From Bufo bufo (Eukaryota > Chordata > Amphibia > Anura > Bufonidae): a stretch of 64,000 nucleotides of DNA. Shown piece after piece: positions 11,849 through 53,084 of the stretch; position 1 is the first letter of the stretch, and the number at the start of each line of letters is the position of its first letter. The notes beneath the pieces are model-generated. The model was not told where the DNA came from and did no database searches. It saw only the letters and a list, made by a program, of their open reading frames with translations. A program made the translations under genes and the position numbers. The DNA lies in NCBI RefSeq assembly GCF_905171765.1, contig NC_053395.1:188855577-188919576 (forward strand), written 5' to 3'.

Positions 11849-12199
11849 TACAGGTGACATCGTGCAAAAGTCCATTTATTTCAGTAATGCAAATGAAAAG
11901 GAATTGCATTAATGCAGCTTAAAATTAGAATTTTGTGAAAATCTTCAATATTCTAGGCTCAAAGTGTCACACTCAGTCAGCTAACTAATCCATACCCCCT
12001 GAGCAAAGGGGACCTCAACATTGTGACTTTGGGGTTTCATAAGCTGTAAGCCATAATCATCCAAATTATCACAAATAAAGGCTTGACATATCTCGCTTTG
12101 CATGTAATGAGTCTCATATGTTAGTTTCACCTTTTAAGTTGCATTACTGAAATAAATGAACTTTGCACGATATTCTAATTTTTTGAGTTTCACCTGTAT
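11849..12199. mobile_element. non-autonomous element with ACAGGTGAAAC-type ends
   Basis: Right end ...GAGTTTCACCTGTATA near 12199; left end TACAGGTGACATCGTGCAAA near 11849. Both ends contain ATATCGTGCAAAAGT / GCACGATAT words. A second, truncated copy in opposite orientation lies at 21523-21802. It looks like a Tc1/mariner-type MITE, but I cannot prove the family. Confidence 0.6.
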
Positions 12200-12825
12200 A
12201 TCTGTGCCAAACTATAAGTAAACTCGATTTACAAGTGTTTTTCACAGTGGAAAGTATTCACATTGCATCTACATCGGCTTTGTTCGACTTCTCTGATTTT
12301 GCTGTTCACTGTCAGAAGGGTCGGGGCTCTAGAATGTCACGTACTGCATGTTGGCAGCAAAACACACTGACAATGTTTCTAACTTTAGCTGCCTCCAAAC
12401 AAAGCATCAGCAGGAGTGAAGTGCAAGGCGGCGATACACAGGAGCACGAAAACAGACACATTTCCGGTTTTGGATAGTTGACTATGGGGGCACTTTTATT
12501 TCCACATTCCTCCCTGATCTAAAATATAGAGATCTATGTCTGAGATATGTTTCGCTTATTTGGCTATGTTCACACTTTTGATTTCATTTTATACAATGGA
12601 TGCGAGATGAGACCCCAGTGATTTGTTGTTGCGGATCCATTTTTTGTCTTTCCGTTTTTTTTTAAACACATGTCAAAGCTTTTGGCATTTTTTTATCCCC
12701 TTCTCTATAGGGGGAAAAACACCTAAATGAAAAAAAAATATAAAAACACAAAAAAAAACCCATATAAATCTCATTTATTTAGCAAAAACCATCAGCTGTA
12801 TGCCCATTCTTCCATGGAGTAGGGC
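12200..12825. other. intergenic, A/T-rich, no gene
   Basis: Contains homopolymer A and T runs around 12640-12760. No feature supported. Confidence 0.4.
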
Positions 12826-12828
12826 TAA

Positions 12829-13293
12829 GGCCTCTTGCACACAAACGATTTTTGTTTCCATTCTGCTTTTTTGTGCTCCGTTTGCGGAACCATTCACTTC
12901 AATGGGTCCGCAAAAACAACGGAAGGTACTCCGTATGCATTCCGTTTCCGTATTTCCGTTCAAAGATAGAACATGTCTATTATTGCCCGCAAATCACGTT
13001 CTGTGGCTCCATTCAAGTCAATGGTTCCATAAAGAAAACGGAATGCATCCGTATGTCTTCTGTATACGTTCTGTTTTTGCTGAACCATCTATTGAAAATG
13101 TTATGCCCAGCCAAATTTTTTTATGTACTTACTGTTTAAACATTATCGTAGGCTTCCGTTTCCGATCAGCAAAAAATGTATCCCAAACAGAACGAAAGCG
13201 GAAACACTACTGAAGCAAAAAAATGGAAACAAGGATCTGTTTAAAACGGACCGCCAAATACAGAAAAAGTAATACGGTCGTGTGCAAGAGCCC
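12829..13293. mobile_element. TAA-flanked fold-back MITE (Harbinger-like)
   Basis: Left end GGCCTCTTGCACACAAACG after TAA 12826-12828; right end CGTGTGCAAGAGCC. Interior with GGAACCATTCA and AATGGGTCCGCAAAA. Confidence 0.7.
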
Positions 13294-13853
13294 TATATGT
13301 CAGGTCCTCGGAGGTCCAACCACTGGGGCCCCCAATGATCACGAGAATCGGTGACCATGTTCTCCCGTATGAATGGTGTGCAAGCGCTTGGCTATCTCCA
13401 GCAGCCCCACAGGGGTTCATATGAACGACCGAGTCCCCTGAGGTTGTACCCCGCCAATCAGACACTTATTCCCTATCCAGTGGACTGGGATAAATTTTAA
13501 TGGGAAAACCGTTTTAATAAGGAGACTAATTTCTGTGTCTGCAATTACCTGACAAAACCTTTACGGCTTCCCACAGTTTTTTATAGTGTTTTTTGTCATT
13601 TATGACTAGTTTTCTTTTTTCATGTTTTTTTCCTGGGAAAAACACCAATCGCCAGATGTTAGCTGAAAAGTCTACGAGAATTTTAAAACTCAGGACACGC
13701 CTCCTTTTTTTGTTTTGCTAGTTGTGGTTTTTTAATTGAAGTGTTTGTAAACAAAAACCTGAAATAAATAAATAAATAAATAAAATGTTGAAGAAAAGTC
13801 CACCAAAAAAAAAGTCATGAAAAAAAAAAGCACGTGACATACCGAAGGTTTGT

Positions 13854-14432
13854 TTTACACAAGCGAGTCCATTGTGTAAATCATGCTCCGTGTGAGAGTG
13901 TGATCCTCCGTTCTGGAGAGCGACATTATCATGATTTATAATGCTGTGTGCCTCTGCTTGACCTTAATGTTACAGGATCATAGTGACATAAAGCTGTCAG
14001 TATAAGGCTACATGCACACGACTGTATGTGTTTTGTGGTACGCAAAAAAACCACGGATGACATCCGTATGCCATACGTTTTTTTTTGCGGATCCAATGCC
14101 TAAAACGGATAAGAATAGGACATGTTCTATTTTTTTTTGCGGGGCTACGGAACGGACATACTGATGCGGACAGCACGCGGTGTGCTGCCCGCTTTTCTTG
14201 CGGACCCATTGAAATGAATGGGTCCGCATCCTATCCGCAGAAAAAAAAACGGAACGGAAACAAACAGCGTTAGTGTGCATGTAACCTAATCCTGAAGCAG
14301 TAAGATCAAGCCGAGGCGCACAGCATTATAAATCGTGATAATGCCGTGCTCTCTTGCGAGTCCAGAATGGAGGATCACGCTCACACACCCACTGCGATTC
14401 CTGCAAGGGACTCGCTCATGTGAAACAGCCAT
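13854..14432. mobile_element. fold-back MITE interrupted by a second MITE
   Basis: Arms ACACAAGCGAGTCC... and ...GGACTCGCTCATGTG, with ATTATCATGATTTATAATGC mirrored near 14320-14340. The TAA-flanked MITE 14006-14286 sits in the centre. 13294-13853 to the left holds only low-complexity sequence, including (AAAT)n near 13770. Confidence 0.65.
14006..14286. mobile_element. TAA-flanked fold-back MITE (Harbinger-like), nested
   Basis: TAA at 14003-14005 and 14287-14289. Ends GGCTACATGCACACGACTG and TAGTGTGCATGTAACC. Confidence 0.75.
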
Positions 14433-14435
14433 TAA

Positions 14436-14657
14436 GGCTGAGTCTACACGACGACATTTTGTCGCACCAATGTCGCGCAACAATTTGTATAATGTTAGTC
14501 TATGGTGTCGCACTGCGACATGCTGTGATTTTTCTGTGACTGTCGCGACGCATGTCACAGTGCGACACCATAGACTACCACTATAAAAATCGTCGTGCGG
14601 CGACACATGTTGCAGTGTAGTGGTGCCCTATGTGTCGTGCGTCGTGTAGACCTAGCC
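14436..14657. mobile_element. TAA-flanked fold-back MITE with TGTCGC-rich interior
   Basis: TAA at 14433-14435 and 14658-14660. Ends GGCTGAGTCTACACGACGAC and GTCGTGTAGACCTAGCC. The interior carries mirrored TAGTCTATGGTGTCGCACTG words. Same terminal logic as the other copies, different body. 14661-15151 is unclassified. Confidence 0.7.
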
Positions 14658-15154
14658 TAAAAGGACAATTCTGTTAGTGAACGGTCACAGCCCTGCTACA
14701 CCACACGGAGACAGTCAGCTGCTAAAACAACAGCTGAGCAAAGAGCTCAGTTGCCTTTGAGTCCATGTTTAGCTGAGCACATAGTCTAAGGTAGCCGTGA
14801 TCCAAAAGACTGGCAGCTGTACTACAGTGGTGACAACAATATACATGACTTAATACTCTCCATGGGAGAAGGAAATGCTAAATATCTACCAGGGCAGGAA
14901 CATCTGATCTCGGTCTTTACACTAATCTCCCGGCAGTTTTTGCTCTTGTTTCATAGGTCTGTCTGCATCTATGACTAGTTACTATGAGTCTGGTAAAGAA
15001 ACATGCAACATCATCTGGAAGGTTCATCAGATGATTCATCTATGAGTAAAAGGGATATATTTTGTGTGATATGTACATACAGTCCTCCAGCTATCATTGT
15101 TGTCCCTGCAGGCCCCCATAAACATGGTAACTTTCAGCATGACCAGCCGACTAA

Positions 15155-15586
15155 GGCCTCATGCACACGACCGTTGTTGTGTTCCGTTCCGCAAAATGGG
15201 GTACCGTTATCCGTTTTTGTTTCTGTAGGTCTTCCTTTATTTTTGGAGGATCACCAGACATGAAGGAAAGTAAAAAAAAGTCTAAGTCAAGTTTGCCATG
15301 CAAATGATAGGAAAAAAACGGACGCGGACGCGGATGACAATCTTGTGTACCTCCGCAGTTTTTCACGGTCCCATTGACTTGAATGGTTCCGCAAACCGTT
15401 TTCCGTGAAAAAAATAGGACAGGTTATTTTTTTGGACGGACTGGAACCACGGATCACAGACGCGGATGACAAACGGTGCATTAGCCGAGTTTTCAACGGA
15501 CCCATTGAAAGTCAATGGGTCCGCAGAAAATCACGAAAAACGGAACAACGGACACAGAACACAACAACGGTCGTGTGCATGAGGCC
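15155..15586. mobile_element. TAA-flanked fold-back MITE (Harbinger-like)
   Basis: Perfect 21-bp-class ends GGCCTCATGCACACGACCGT and ACGGTCGTGTGCATGAGGCC, with TAA at 15152-15154 and 15587-15589. Confidence 0.85.
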
Positions 15587-15993
15587 TAAGGGTATGTTCA
15601 CATCTGTGGCATGCCTGATACGGCACAAATGACGGCTGTCGATAGGACAAAAAACGTTGCATGCAGCAGTTTCTGCCTGGTTGAAAAGCGGCATTTATGC
15701 AAGAATGTGGCCAGATCACCGCCAGACCCTATTCTAGTCAATGGGGATCCGGCGGTGAACTGTAGAGTCCAGCAGGCTGCTCTCTGCCAAAACACCGGAT
15801 CTGTTGCTGCATAAAGTGAACGTATGTGCTTTCTCCCCTCTGAGACCACATGCGTGCATAGCCGAGCGTACAAGGGTATGCAGGAGGGTCAGGAGGAATA
15901 GCTCTCGGCCTAATGAGTGTTTGGCCAACAGCAATTAAAGGTGCAAGGGCATCAGGTCTGGGAGCAACAGTTCTCAAATCACGCGACTTTTAG

Positions 15994-16242
15994 GGCTCAT
16001 GCACAAAACAGTGATTGTTCCGGGAAACACGGTCAGTGTATCTGCCGGATCTCCTGGGCTGAACGGACTCGATCATAGTAATTTATGATACAGTCGGTTT
16101 GTATCTGATCACAAATCTCTTGTACCGATCTGCGAGTTCAGTACAGGAAACCTGTGATCAGATATTAACTGACTGTATCATAAAACATGATACAGTCAGT
16201 TCAGGGGAGCTGCGGTCACGATCACAGTCGCGTGCATGAGCC
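15994..16242. mobile_element. TAG-flanked fold-back MITE (Harbinger-like)
   Basis: Ends GGCTCATGCACAAAAC and GCGTGCATGAGCC; internal inverted words ATGATACAGTCGG and CTGACTGTATCAT. 15590-15993 carries another loosely palindromic repeat (TGTAGAGTCCAGCAGGC near 15760). Confidence 0.65.
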
Positions 16243-16689
16243 CTACAAAGAAAAAGAGGAAAAGTTGGAAACTACCTTCTCATAGGTTAATGTTTCAGTG
16301 TCAATGTTACCAGACTTGGGAAAGCTAATGTTTCTCCCAGTGCTATTACTTGGTTTCATTCAAAGCAAAGCACAGGGGAGAAGCAGCATGGTCATGTATG
16401 AAGGAAGCATGGCGCAATCACTAACTAACTCTAGCTGCTATCACTGTCATGGGAGCAATGGGGCATATGAAAAAATTATAGCATTGCCCTCTGCACACCA
16501 CATATCTGTCCCTGGTCCCCTATTAGCATTCAAATAGTATGTAAAAAGGAGGAAACACTTAATGTGCAGGACGGCAAATAGACCTGAGCTGTTAGAACTA
16601 GCACAGGTAGGCAAAAAGAAGGCCTTTTTATCTATCACTCCTTGGGTGACTGCAGCCGATGGTCATGTAAGTTCTTTGGGTACAGACCG

Positions 16690-17005
16690 AAGGTGAGCAA
16701 TGGACACTGTAAGTTTGGACCCTTTTTCGTGCTCTCTGGAAGTAGTGGACCAATGGTGTGGCATAAACATGTTTCAGGGCTGAACTGGTCCCTTCTTTAA
16801 GTGAATACTACATATTCTCATAATTCATAAAACTTTTATGAATACTACATATTCACTTGAAGAAGGGACTGGTTTGGCCCCGAAACACGCCTGAGCCCCA
16901 ACATTGAATAAAGAAAACTAATTTTAATGCAAATCTAAAAACACCACTTCTTCCTGACAGTGCCACAAAGGGTCCCAACTTTCCTTCTCCACTGTCCATT
17001 CTTTC
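16690..17005. repeat. degraded head-to-head repeat with hammerhead-like word
   Basis: Left arm 16690-16810 is an inverted, diverged copy of 16830-17005. Each arm has the word TGAAGAAGGGAC...CCCCGAAACACG (plus strand 16859-16890; the left copy reads AAAGAAGGGACCAG...CCTGAAACATG on the minus strand). The layout matches the palindrome-plus-tail elements at 23358 and 58203, but it is older. Confidence 0.5.
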
Positions 17006-17163
17006 CCTAGTAGATCACCTAACTCAGGTTCGAGAAAAAGTACATCCCCTAATGGGGGGGGGGAGGGGAACTGATTACACATTCAAGAAGGGACCAAACA
17101 TAAATCTAAAACATTTTATTTGAGATTTTATTTTGTAATTAATACATTATTATGTTACATTAA

Positions 17164-18779
17164 AGGGATTGTCCCACAAAAAAAATATTCTACAGTTTTC
17201 AAACCAGCACCTGGATCTGAATACTTTTGTAATTGCATGTAATTAGCACAGCCACAGAGTTATTCAATAAAATGTATCTGTACAGCGCCACCTGCTGTTT
17301 TTTTTCCATTTCTTTGTCCGGCTCACTGAGATGGTCGCACATGCTCAGTTTCAACCTTCAACTGCCTCCTGAGCTGTGATAGGGAGAGCCATTGTATGCA
17401 TTTTTGCTGGGGATTGCCATTAGCAAGGTGCAGGATCTGCCCCCCCCCCCCCCCCCCCCCCGTATAGATGCATCACTACATATGGGATTGAGCTCTTCCT
17501 GCTTTTTAATACCACGCCAATCTGTAATTTGTATTTTGAATTGTTCGGAGGTGTAGAAACTCCTAGTCTGAATGTGCCTTTATTTCCATCCACAGGCCGC
17601 ATTCTGGTGCACATGTGAGGCCCGGGCTATATCAGCCAGTCTTGGGTGGGGCTCAGAGCTCTCTGCCTCCTCCCATTGTATGCATGGTCACATGCTGGAG
17701 GTCACTGGGAGATTGCTTTGAGTCGGACCTTGGGCGCCTGTAATTCGCCCACTGGCTCCTGGTATTGCCCATACGGCCCAGGTAGGTTTAGCGTTAGGTC
17801 TCGAGCTACTTGAGAAACTTTGGTGCGGTGCTCGGGCTCAGACATGTCCTCCAAGCAGGATATGTTGGCTAATTCTCAATTTTACACCAGTACGAGGGGT
17901 AGTAAGACCGCAGAGTGCACCTGTCTTTGTTTTTGTTATATTATTTTTACTGTTTATCACATCCACACATTTGCTATCCTGTGTAGTATGTCCATTGTGG
18001 TACTTCTGGTCCGCTGCCGGCATCCTTCATTGTATGCATTTTTGCTGGGGATTGCCATTAGCAGCGGGCCACAAGTGCAGGATCTGACCCCCCCCCCCGG
18101 GTATAGATGCACCACTGTATATGGGGTTGAGCACTTCCTGCTTTTTAATACCACGCCAATCTGTAGGAGAGCTGCGACACGCCTCCTGAGCTGTGATAGG
18201 GAGAGCTGAGACACGCCTCCTGAGCTGCAGAAGAATAGACACTCCCCTGAGCTCTCAGCTTGATATAAATCTAGCAGAGCAATGAATGTGGAGATCTCTG
18301 GATCCATGTAAGGTACAGGGCTGGTTCTAGCTTTGTTAGAAAGAGATTGTCATGTATTATCTGATTTTCATGTTTTACATTAGTCATGAGGTGACCCCTT
18401 TAATAATAAAAAAGTTTTTGATATAATTTTAAAGTGGCCCCGCAGAAAATATCTCCTCTTTTGCTTTTTGTGCCAACTGAAATAACTGGAGTCCCAATTA
18501 AAATCTTGTGCAGACACCAATTGTTGTACACTACCTGCTCAGGTCAATGGCCTCACAGACATATTCTGCATGTGCGCCCACAACAGAGTGCCTACCGCCC
18601 ATGCGTCTCTACCACCTGCATGAGTTTTTGATTGGGATACTAGTGACATCAGAAAAGGCAGACACTCTTAACAAGGGCAAAAGGGGAGGTGTTGGGCAGC
18701 ATTGACAAGTGGGAACCACTTACCAGAAGAAAGTTCTCCCGAGGATAGGCCATCACTTGTGTAGGGTGGGACAACTCCT
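17164..18779. mobile_element. TTAA-flanked composite repeat with an internal direct repeat
   Basis: Ends AGGGATTGTCCCAC (after TTAA 17160-17163) and GTGGGACAACTCCT (before TTAA 18780-18783). Inside, 17394-17525 and 18036-18165 are diverged direct copies sharing GCATTTTTGCTGGGGATTGC and CTGCTTTTTAATACCACGCC. A C22 run lies at 17440-17461. Another CCCCTTTAA end at 18394-18402 suggests a nested MITE. Confidence 0.5.
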
Positions 18780-18928
18780 TTAAATATAACATTGCATAAA
18801 CAATAATGTGAATTATAACTTTCTATATTCAAAACAATATTAGATTCTATTCAATTTGTAATAAATAAATATATACAAATTTTCAGAGGCGTACATTTAC
18901 ACAGTTACCCAACTATATAATAGATGTA

Positions 18929-20439
18929 CACTGAGGAACAGAAGTATTTGAACACCCTGCGATTTTGCAAGTTCTCCCACTTAGTAATCATGGAGGGGTC
19001 TGAAATTCACATTTTAGGTGCAGGAAATCACATTGTATAATTTTTAAAGAATATATTTGTCTTGCACTGCTAAACATAAGTATTTGAACACCTGAGAAAC
19101 AGCAAGAATTCTGGCTCTCAAAGACTTGTTACTGTGCCTTTAAAAAGTCCACCTCTACTCCACTCATTAATCTAACTTAGTAGCACCTGTCTGAGCTCTT
19201 TAAAGACCCCTGTCCACCGCACAGTCAGTCAGACGCCAACTACTACCATGAGCAAGACCAAAGAGCTGTCAAAAAAGACATCAGAGACAAAATTGTGGCC
19301 CTCCACAAGGCTGGAAAGGGCTACGGGGCAATTGCCAAGCAGCTTGGTGAAAATAGATCAACTGTTGAAGCAATTGTTAGAAAATGGAAGAGGCTAAAGG
19401 GCTCCATGCAAGATCTCACCTCGTGGGGTATCACTGATGATAAGAAAGGTGAGGAATCAGCCCAGAACTACAAGGGAGGAGCTGTCAATGACATGAAGAG
19501 AGCTGGGACCACAGTTTCAAAGGTCACTGTCGGTAGAACACTACGATATCATGGTTTCAAATCATGCATTGCACGGAAGGTTCCCCTGCTCAAGTCATCA
19601 CATGTCCAGGCCCGTCTGAAGTTTGCCAATGACCATCTGGATGATCCAGAGGAGGCATGGGAGAAAATCATGTGGTCAGATAAGACCAAAGTAGAACTTT
19701 TTGGTCTAAACTCAACTCGTCGTGTTTGGAGGAAAAAGAAGGATGAGTTGCATCCCAAGAACACCATCCCTACTGTGAAGCATGGGGGTGGTAACATCAT
19801 GCTTTGGGGGTGCTTTTCTGTGAAGGGGACTGGATGACTGCACTGTATTAAGGAGAGGATGAATGGGGCCATTTATTGTAAGATTTTGAGCAACAACCTC
19901 CCTACCTCAGTCAGAGCATTGAAGATGGGTTGTGGCTGGGTCTTCCAACATGACAACGACCCAAAGCACACAGCCAGGATACCCAAGAAGTGGATCCGTA
20001 AGAATCATATCAAGGTTCCAATAGACCTAAATCCAATAGAACATCTTTGGAGGGAGCTGAAACCATGTGTTGCTCAGCGACAGCCCCGAAACCTGACAGA
20101 TCTAGAGGAGATCTGTGTGGAGGAGTGGGCCAAAATCCCTGTTGCAGTGTGTGCAAACCTGGTCAAGAACTACAGGAAACGTTTGACCTCTGTAATTGCA
20201 AACAAAGGCTTCTGTACCAAATATTAACACTGATTTTCTCAGGTCTTCAAATACTTATGTTCAGCAGTGCAAGACAAATACATTCTTTAAAAATCATACA
20301 ATGTGATTTCCTGAATTATTTTTTTAATTCTGTCTCAGAGTGGGAATGCACCTACAATGTGAATTTCAGACCCCTCCATGATATCTAAGTGGGAGAACTT
20401 GCAAAATCGCAGGTGTTCAAATACTTCTGTTCCTCAGTG
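18929..20439 (+). mobile_element. Tc1-like transposon with IR/DR ends, degraded
   Basis: TA at 18927-18928 and 20440-20441. Long inverted ends of about 200 bp, each holding two direct copies of AAGTATTTGAACACC-type sequence (about 18950 and 19080; mirrored at 20240 and 20425), the Sleeping Beauty-style IR/DR plan. It lies between bbs5 and klhl41, 120 bp downstream of the bbs5 stop. Confidence 0.9.
19248..20227 (+). pseudogene. Tc1 transposase pseudogene
   Basis: Starts MSKTKELSK at 19248, frameshift before 19295, then a helix-turn-helix (GAIAKQLGENRSTVEAIVRK), first Asp in IMWSDKTKVEL, a stop near 19838, second Asp in [11 protein letters not shown], and Glu in LNPIEHLW. The usual WP-SPD words before LNPIE are missing. 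Dead. Confidence 0.85.
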
Positions 20440-20561
20440 TATGTACAGGTCACTCTGGTAGACTAGTATGTAAACCATTCAATAATGACAGTTACTTGTA
20501 AAAAATGTATTATAATGAAAGCTACATTATCTCCTCATATCTTCATAAGATGTGCAAAAGG

Positions 20562-49856
<29,295 letters not shown>

Positions 49857-49909
49857 GGTGCCCTAAGATCCCCGGCCTGTACCGAAAGAAAAGAATGAAG
49901 CCACGTCCG

Positions 49910-50019
49910 GTTACCAAGGCGACCAGACATCCGCGCACGGGACGCAGAGATCACGTACAGCGCATGCGCTTAACAGGTACTGACGTACAGAGGGAAATAG
50001 AGGCTTTAACGCGCATGCG
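49910..50019 (-). promoter_or_regulatory. bbs5: bbs5 promoter motifs: RFX X-box and two NRF1-type palindromes
   Basis: An X-box GTTACC-AA-GGCGAC at 49910-49923 fits RYYNYY-N(1-3)-RRNRAC on both strands and lies 54-67 bp upstream of the bbs5 ATG. Further upstream are GCGCATGCGC (49960-49969) and GCGCATGCG (50011-50019), which match NRF1 sites. BBS genes are classic RFX targets, so the X-box is probably functional. No TATA box is seen. The sequence is CpG-rich here. Confidence 0.7.
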
Positions 50020-50146
50020 TAGAGCAGTCTGGCGGCTGTGCTTTGTGCAGGATTGCGGTGAAGTGGTCGTGTTTTGTGGCAGCGACAAATGTGACAAATT
50101 TAGGTTTCTTATGTATTCAGCAAAGATTGGCTTTGCAAACTTTCCA

Positions 50147-50147
<1 letters not shown>

Positions 50148-50187
<40 letters not shown>
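50148..50187. repeat. (TA)n microsatellite
   Basis: About 20 TA units, 100-200 bp upstream of the bbs5 promoter motifs. Confidence 0.95.
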
Positions 50188-50190
<3 letters not shown>

Positions 50191-50490
50191 TTTTCACAAA
50201 ATGACATCAGACTATTCATGGGCGGGGCTTAAAAGGGATGATCTGGTCTGCTAGGGTGCATTTTAGGGCAGTTGTGTTCAGGAAGAGGCCCCTGGAGATC
50301 TAGTGAGAGCTGCGGCCTCCTCACAGCATACCAAGCACAGCGCCTTACATTGTATACTGGTTGTGCTTGGTATTGCAGCTCAGCCCTATTCACTTGAATG
50401 AAATGGAGCTGCACACAGGCCTTGTGAAGTACTTCCAACAGAGGCAGACTACGCAGCTGCTATGGAGACCACAGTGAACCTAATTATTAG

Positions 50491-50929
50491 GCCAGTTGCA
50501 GACGAGCGGGTCCGGATTAGGTCAGGATGCGTTCAGTGAAAACTGCACGATTTTGCAAACAAAGCCATTCAGTTTTGATTGCGACCGCGTTCAGTTCAGT
50601 TTTTATCGCGCGGGTGCAATGCGATTTACTGCGTTTGATAAAAAACGGAATGTTTACAAATAACATCTCTTAGCAACCATCCGTAAAAAAAATCGCATCC
50701 GCAAGTGATTTTCACGCAGCCCCATTCACTTCTCTGGGGCCAGCGTTGCGTGAAAATCGCAGAATATAGAACATGCTGCGATTTTCACGCAACGCAAAAG
50801 TGATGCGTGAAAACCACCGCTCGTGTACACAGACCCATTGAAATGAATCGGTCCGGATTCCATGCGGGCGCAATGCGTTCACATCATGCATTGCACCCGC
50901 GCGGAATTCTCGCTCATGTGAAAGGGGCC
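50491..50929. mobile_element. TAG-flanked fold-back MITE
   Basis: Ends GCCAGTTGCAGACGAGCGG and CGCTCATGTGAAAGGGGCC; mirrored TTTTCACGCA and TGCGTGAAAA words inside. Confidence 0.65.
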
Positions 50930-51482
50930 TTACTGTCCAGCTCTAGTACAGTATCCCTAGTATCAGTGGGGAAAGCTAAAGGACCTGTGATGATGTCATC
51001 ACAGGTCCTGTACATCTAGTAAAGGACCTGCACAGGACATGATTGAAGCATTATACCGGACAGACTTGTTACATATTCCCTTCTCATGTTTATTTTGCAG
51101 ACAAATGTAGAAAATATTTATGAAGTATCAAAATGTCATATATTTATGAATAATATTGCTAAAGAGAAAGACCCACCGTGATTAACTAAGCTGTGTTCAC
51201 ACGACTGTTTTTCTCTGCCGCCTTCTGTCCGTTTTTAAAGCGTACAGCGCATTGACCAATACAGGACAATGCAGCTATTTACATATGCAGGTTTTTTTCC
51301 AATCCAGGTGCCCGGCATGTCCTGTCCTGGTCTGTTTTGGCGGGTCAGACTTGGATGAACACAGAAGTCATCCATGTGTGTTATCAGCCAGTGGATATGT
51401 AATAGAAGAGCAGCTTCATCAGGTACAGGCGGGCACCGGTGTATTGGACCATCAATAAAACAGAAGTGAAATGAGAAATTAA

Positions 51483-51927
51483 AGGGGTTGTCTCACTTCA
51501 GCAAATGGCATTTATTATGTAGAGAAAGTTAATACAAGGCACTTACTAATGTATTGTGATTGTCCATATTGCTTTTTTTTTTGCTGGCTGGATTCATTTT
51601 TACCCTCATATTATACACTGCTCGTTTCCATGGTTACGACCACCCTACAATTCAGCAGAGGTGGTCATGCTTGCACGCTATAGGAAAAAAACACTAGCCT
51701 ATGAGCTCTTCCACAGTCCCAACCACCAGAGAGGCCAATGCTTTTTACTATAGTGTGTAAGCACGGCCACCACTGATGGATGGCAGGGTGGTCGTAACCG
51801 TGGAAACGAGCAGTGTATAACGTGAAGGAAAAATCAAGCAACATGGACAATCACAATGTATTAGTAAGCGGCGTGTATTAGCTTTCTCTATATAATATAT
51901 GCCACTTGCTGAAGTGAGACAACCCCT
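51483..51927. mobile_element. TTAA-flanked MITE with about 100-bp inverted ends
   Basis: TTAA at 51479-51482 and 51928-51931. Ends AGGGGTTGTCTCACTTCAGC and GCTGAAGTGAGACAACCCCT; a second mirrored block ATTGTGATTGTCCAT / GGACAATCACAATG. No ORF of note. Confidence 0.85.
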
Positions 51928-52040
51928 TTAAATCAATATACCTCCCTGCCCTACTCTCCTCCTGCTCAAATGCACTAATAGGAAATGGCAATCTTTTATG
52001 AGCACGTTTGTAAAATAAGGGTTGTAAATATATGTATTAG

Positions 52041-52414
52041 GCCTCATGCACAAGGCCATGTCCCCAAAAAACTGAGCCTTAAAAAATAGATGGCTTCCGT
52101 GTGCATTCCTTATTTTTTTTTCTCGCTCCCCGTTCATAAGAAAGGGATACTCTCGTCTGCAAAAAGCACCAGAGTAAGGGCTCATGCACACAAACGTATT
52201 TTCGTTCCGTGTCTGTTCTTTTTTTCTGGTGGACCGTATTTGGAACCACAAAGAAACAGAATTTACTCCGTGTGCATTCCGTTTTTTGTTTGTCTGTTCC
52301 AAAAGAGATAGAACATGTCCTATTATTGTCCGCGTTACGGACAAAGATAGGACTGTTCTATTAGGGGCCAGCTGTTCCGTTCCCCAAAATACATTCAGTC
52401 GTATGCATGAGCCC
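52041..52414. mobile_element. two overlapping TAA-type MITE copies
   Basis: 52178-52414 is complete: GGGCTCATGCACACAAACG after TAA 52175-52177 and GTATGCATGAGCCC before TAA. 52041-52174 is a partial copy (GCCTCATGCACAAGGCC). Confidence 0.7.
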
Positions 52415-53084
52415 TAAGACCTACGGTGAGATCCTCTGATTGGGCAGATGGATACAGATATGTGAATAGCCCCATTCATGTGTATGGGTCAGTGTGCTAT
52501 ACGGACACGTATGTCGGCTGTTATTGATCTGACACATGTATGTATATTTACGCTCACTGTTACAGGTCCTTGTATGTCTCTGATGCAAACACCGATCCAG
52601 TCTATTTACAGGTTTGGAAACTGAATAAAGATGCTGTTGTAAGACGCCCGCTCACTGGCCGCAGTGCTAACCCTCCTCAGCCAGTGATCGGCAGGGCAGC
52701 TACTCCAAACCATTTCCTGTGTGTTGATCCAGGAGAAGGAAGTGACTAAAGAGCAGCAAGGATCGGTGACTAATTTACATTTTTTTTTATTTTTTGGTGT
52801 AACCTATTCTGTTTTAATTTATTACATTTTTATCTCCCCCTGACTTCAAGTCACTTCAAGCTCCTCCATATGACGGCAGCCAGAATTTTATCAAATGATG
52901 CCAGTCTTAATCTGTCTTGCTCTGACTTGAGTTTTACATCTCAGGCTGCCCATGTGCCAGAAGTGAACTGTACACCAGCCAGGAGCTGGCAGAGCTTCCA
53001 GGGATAATATACGCCAGGTAGCTGGCATAAATTATAATAAATGTGTCAGGGTAGGTAGCCCTGCATCGCTCAGGTTTGCACCAT
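52415..53084. other. intergenic, nothing recognised
   Basis: Between bbs5 and the Kunitz gene. No exon signal. Confidence 0.4.

Noticed and set aside
49951..50254. Plus-strand and minus-strand frames with Tyr-Ile repeats
   Set aside because: Translation of the (TA)n tract next to the bbs5 promoter.
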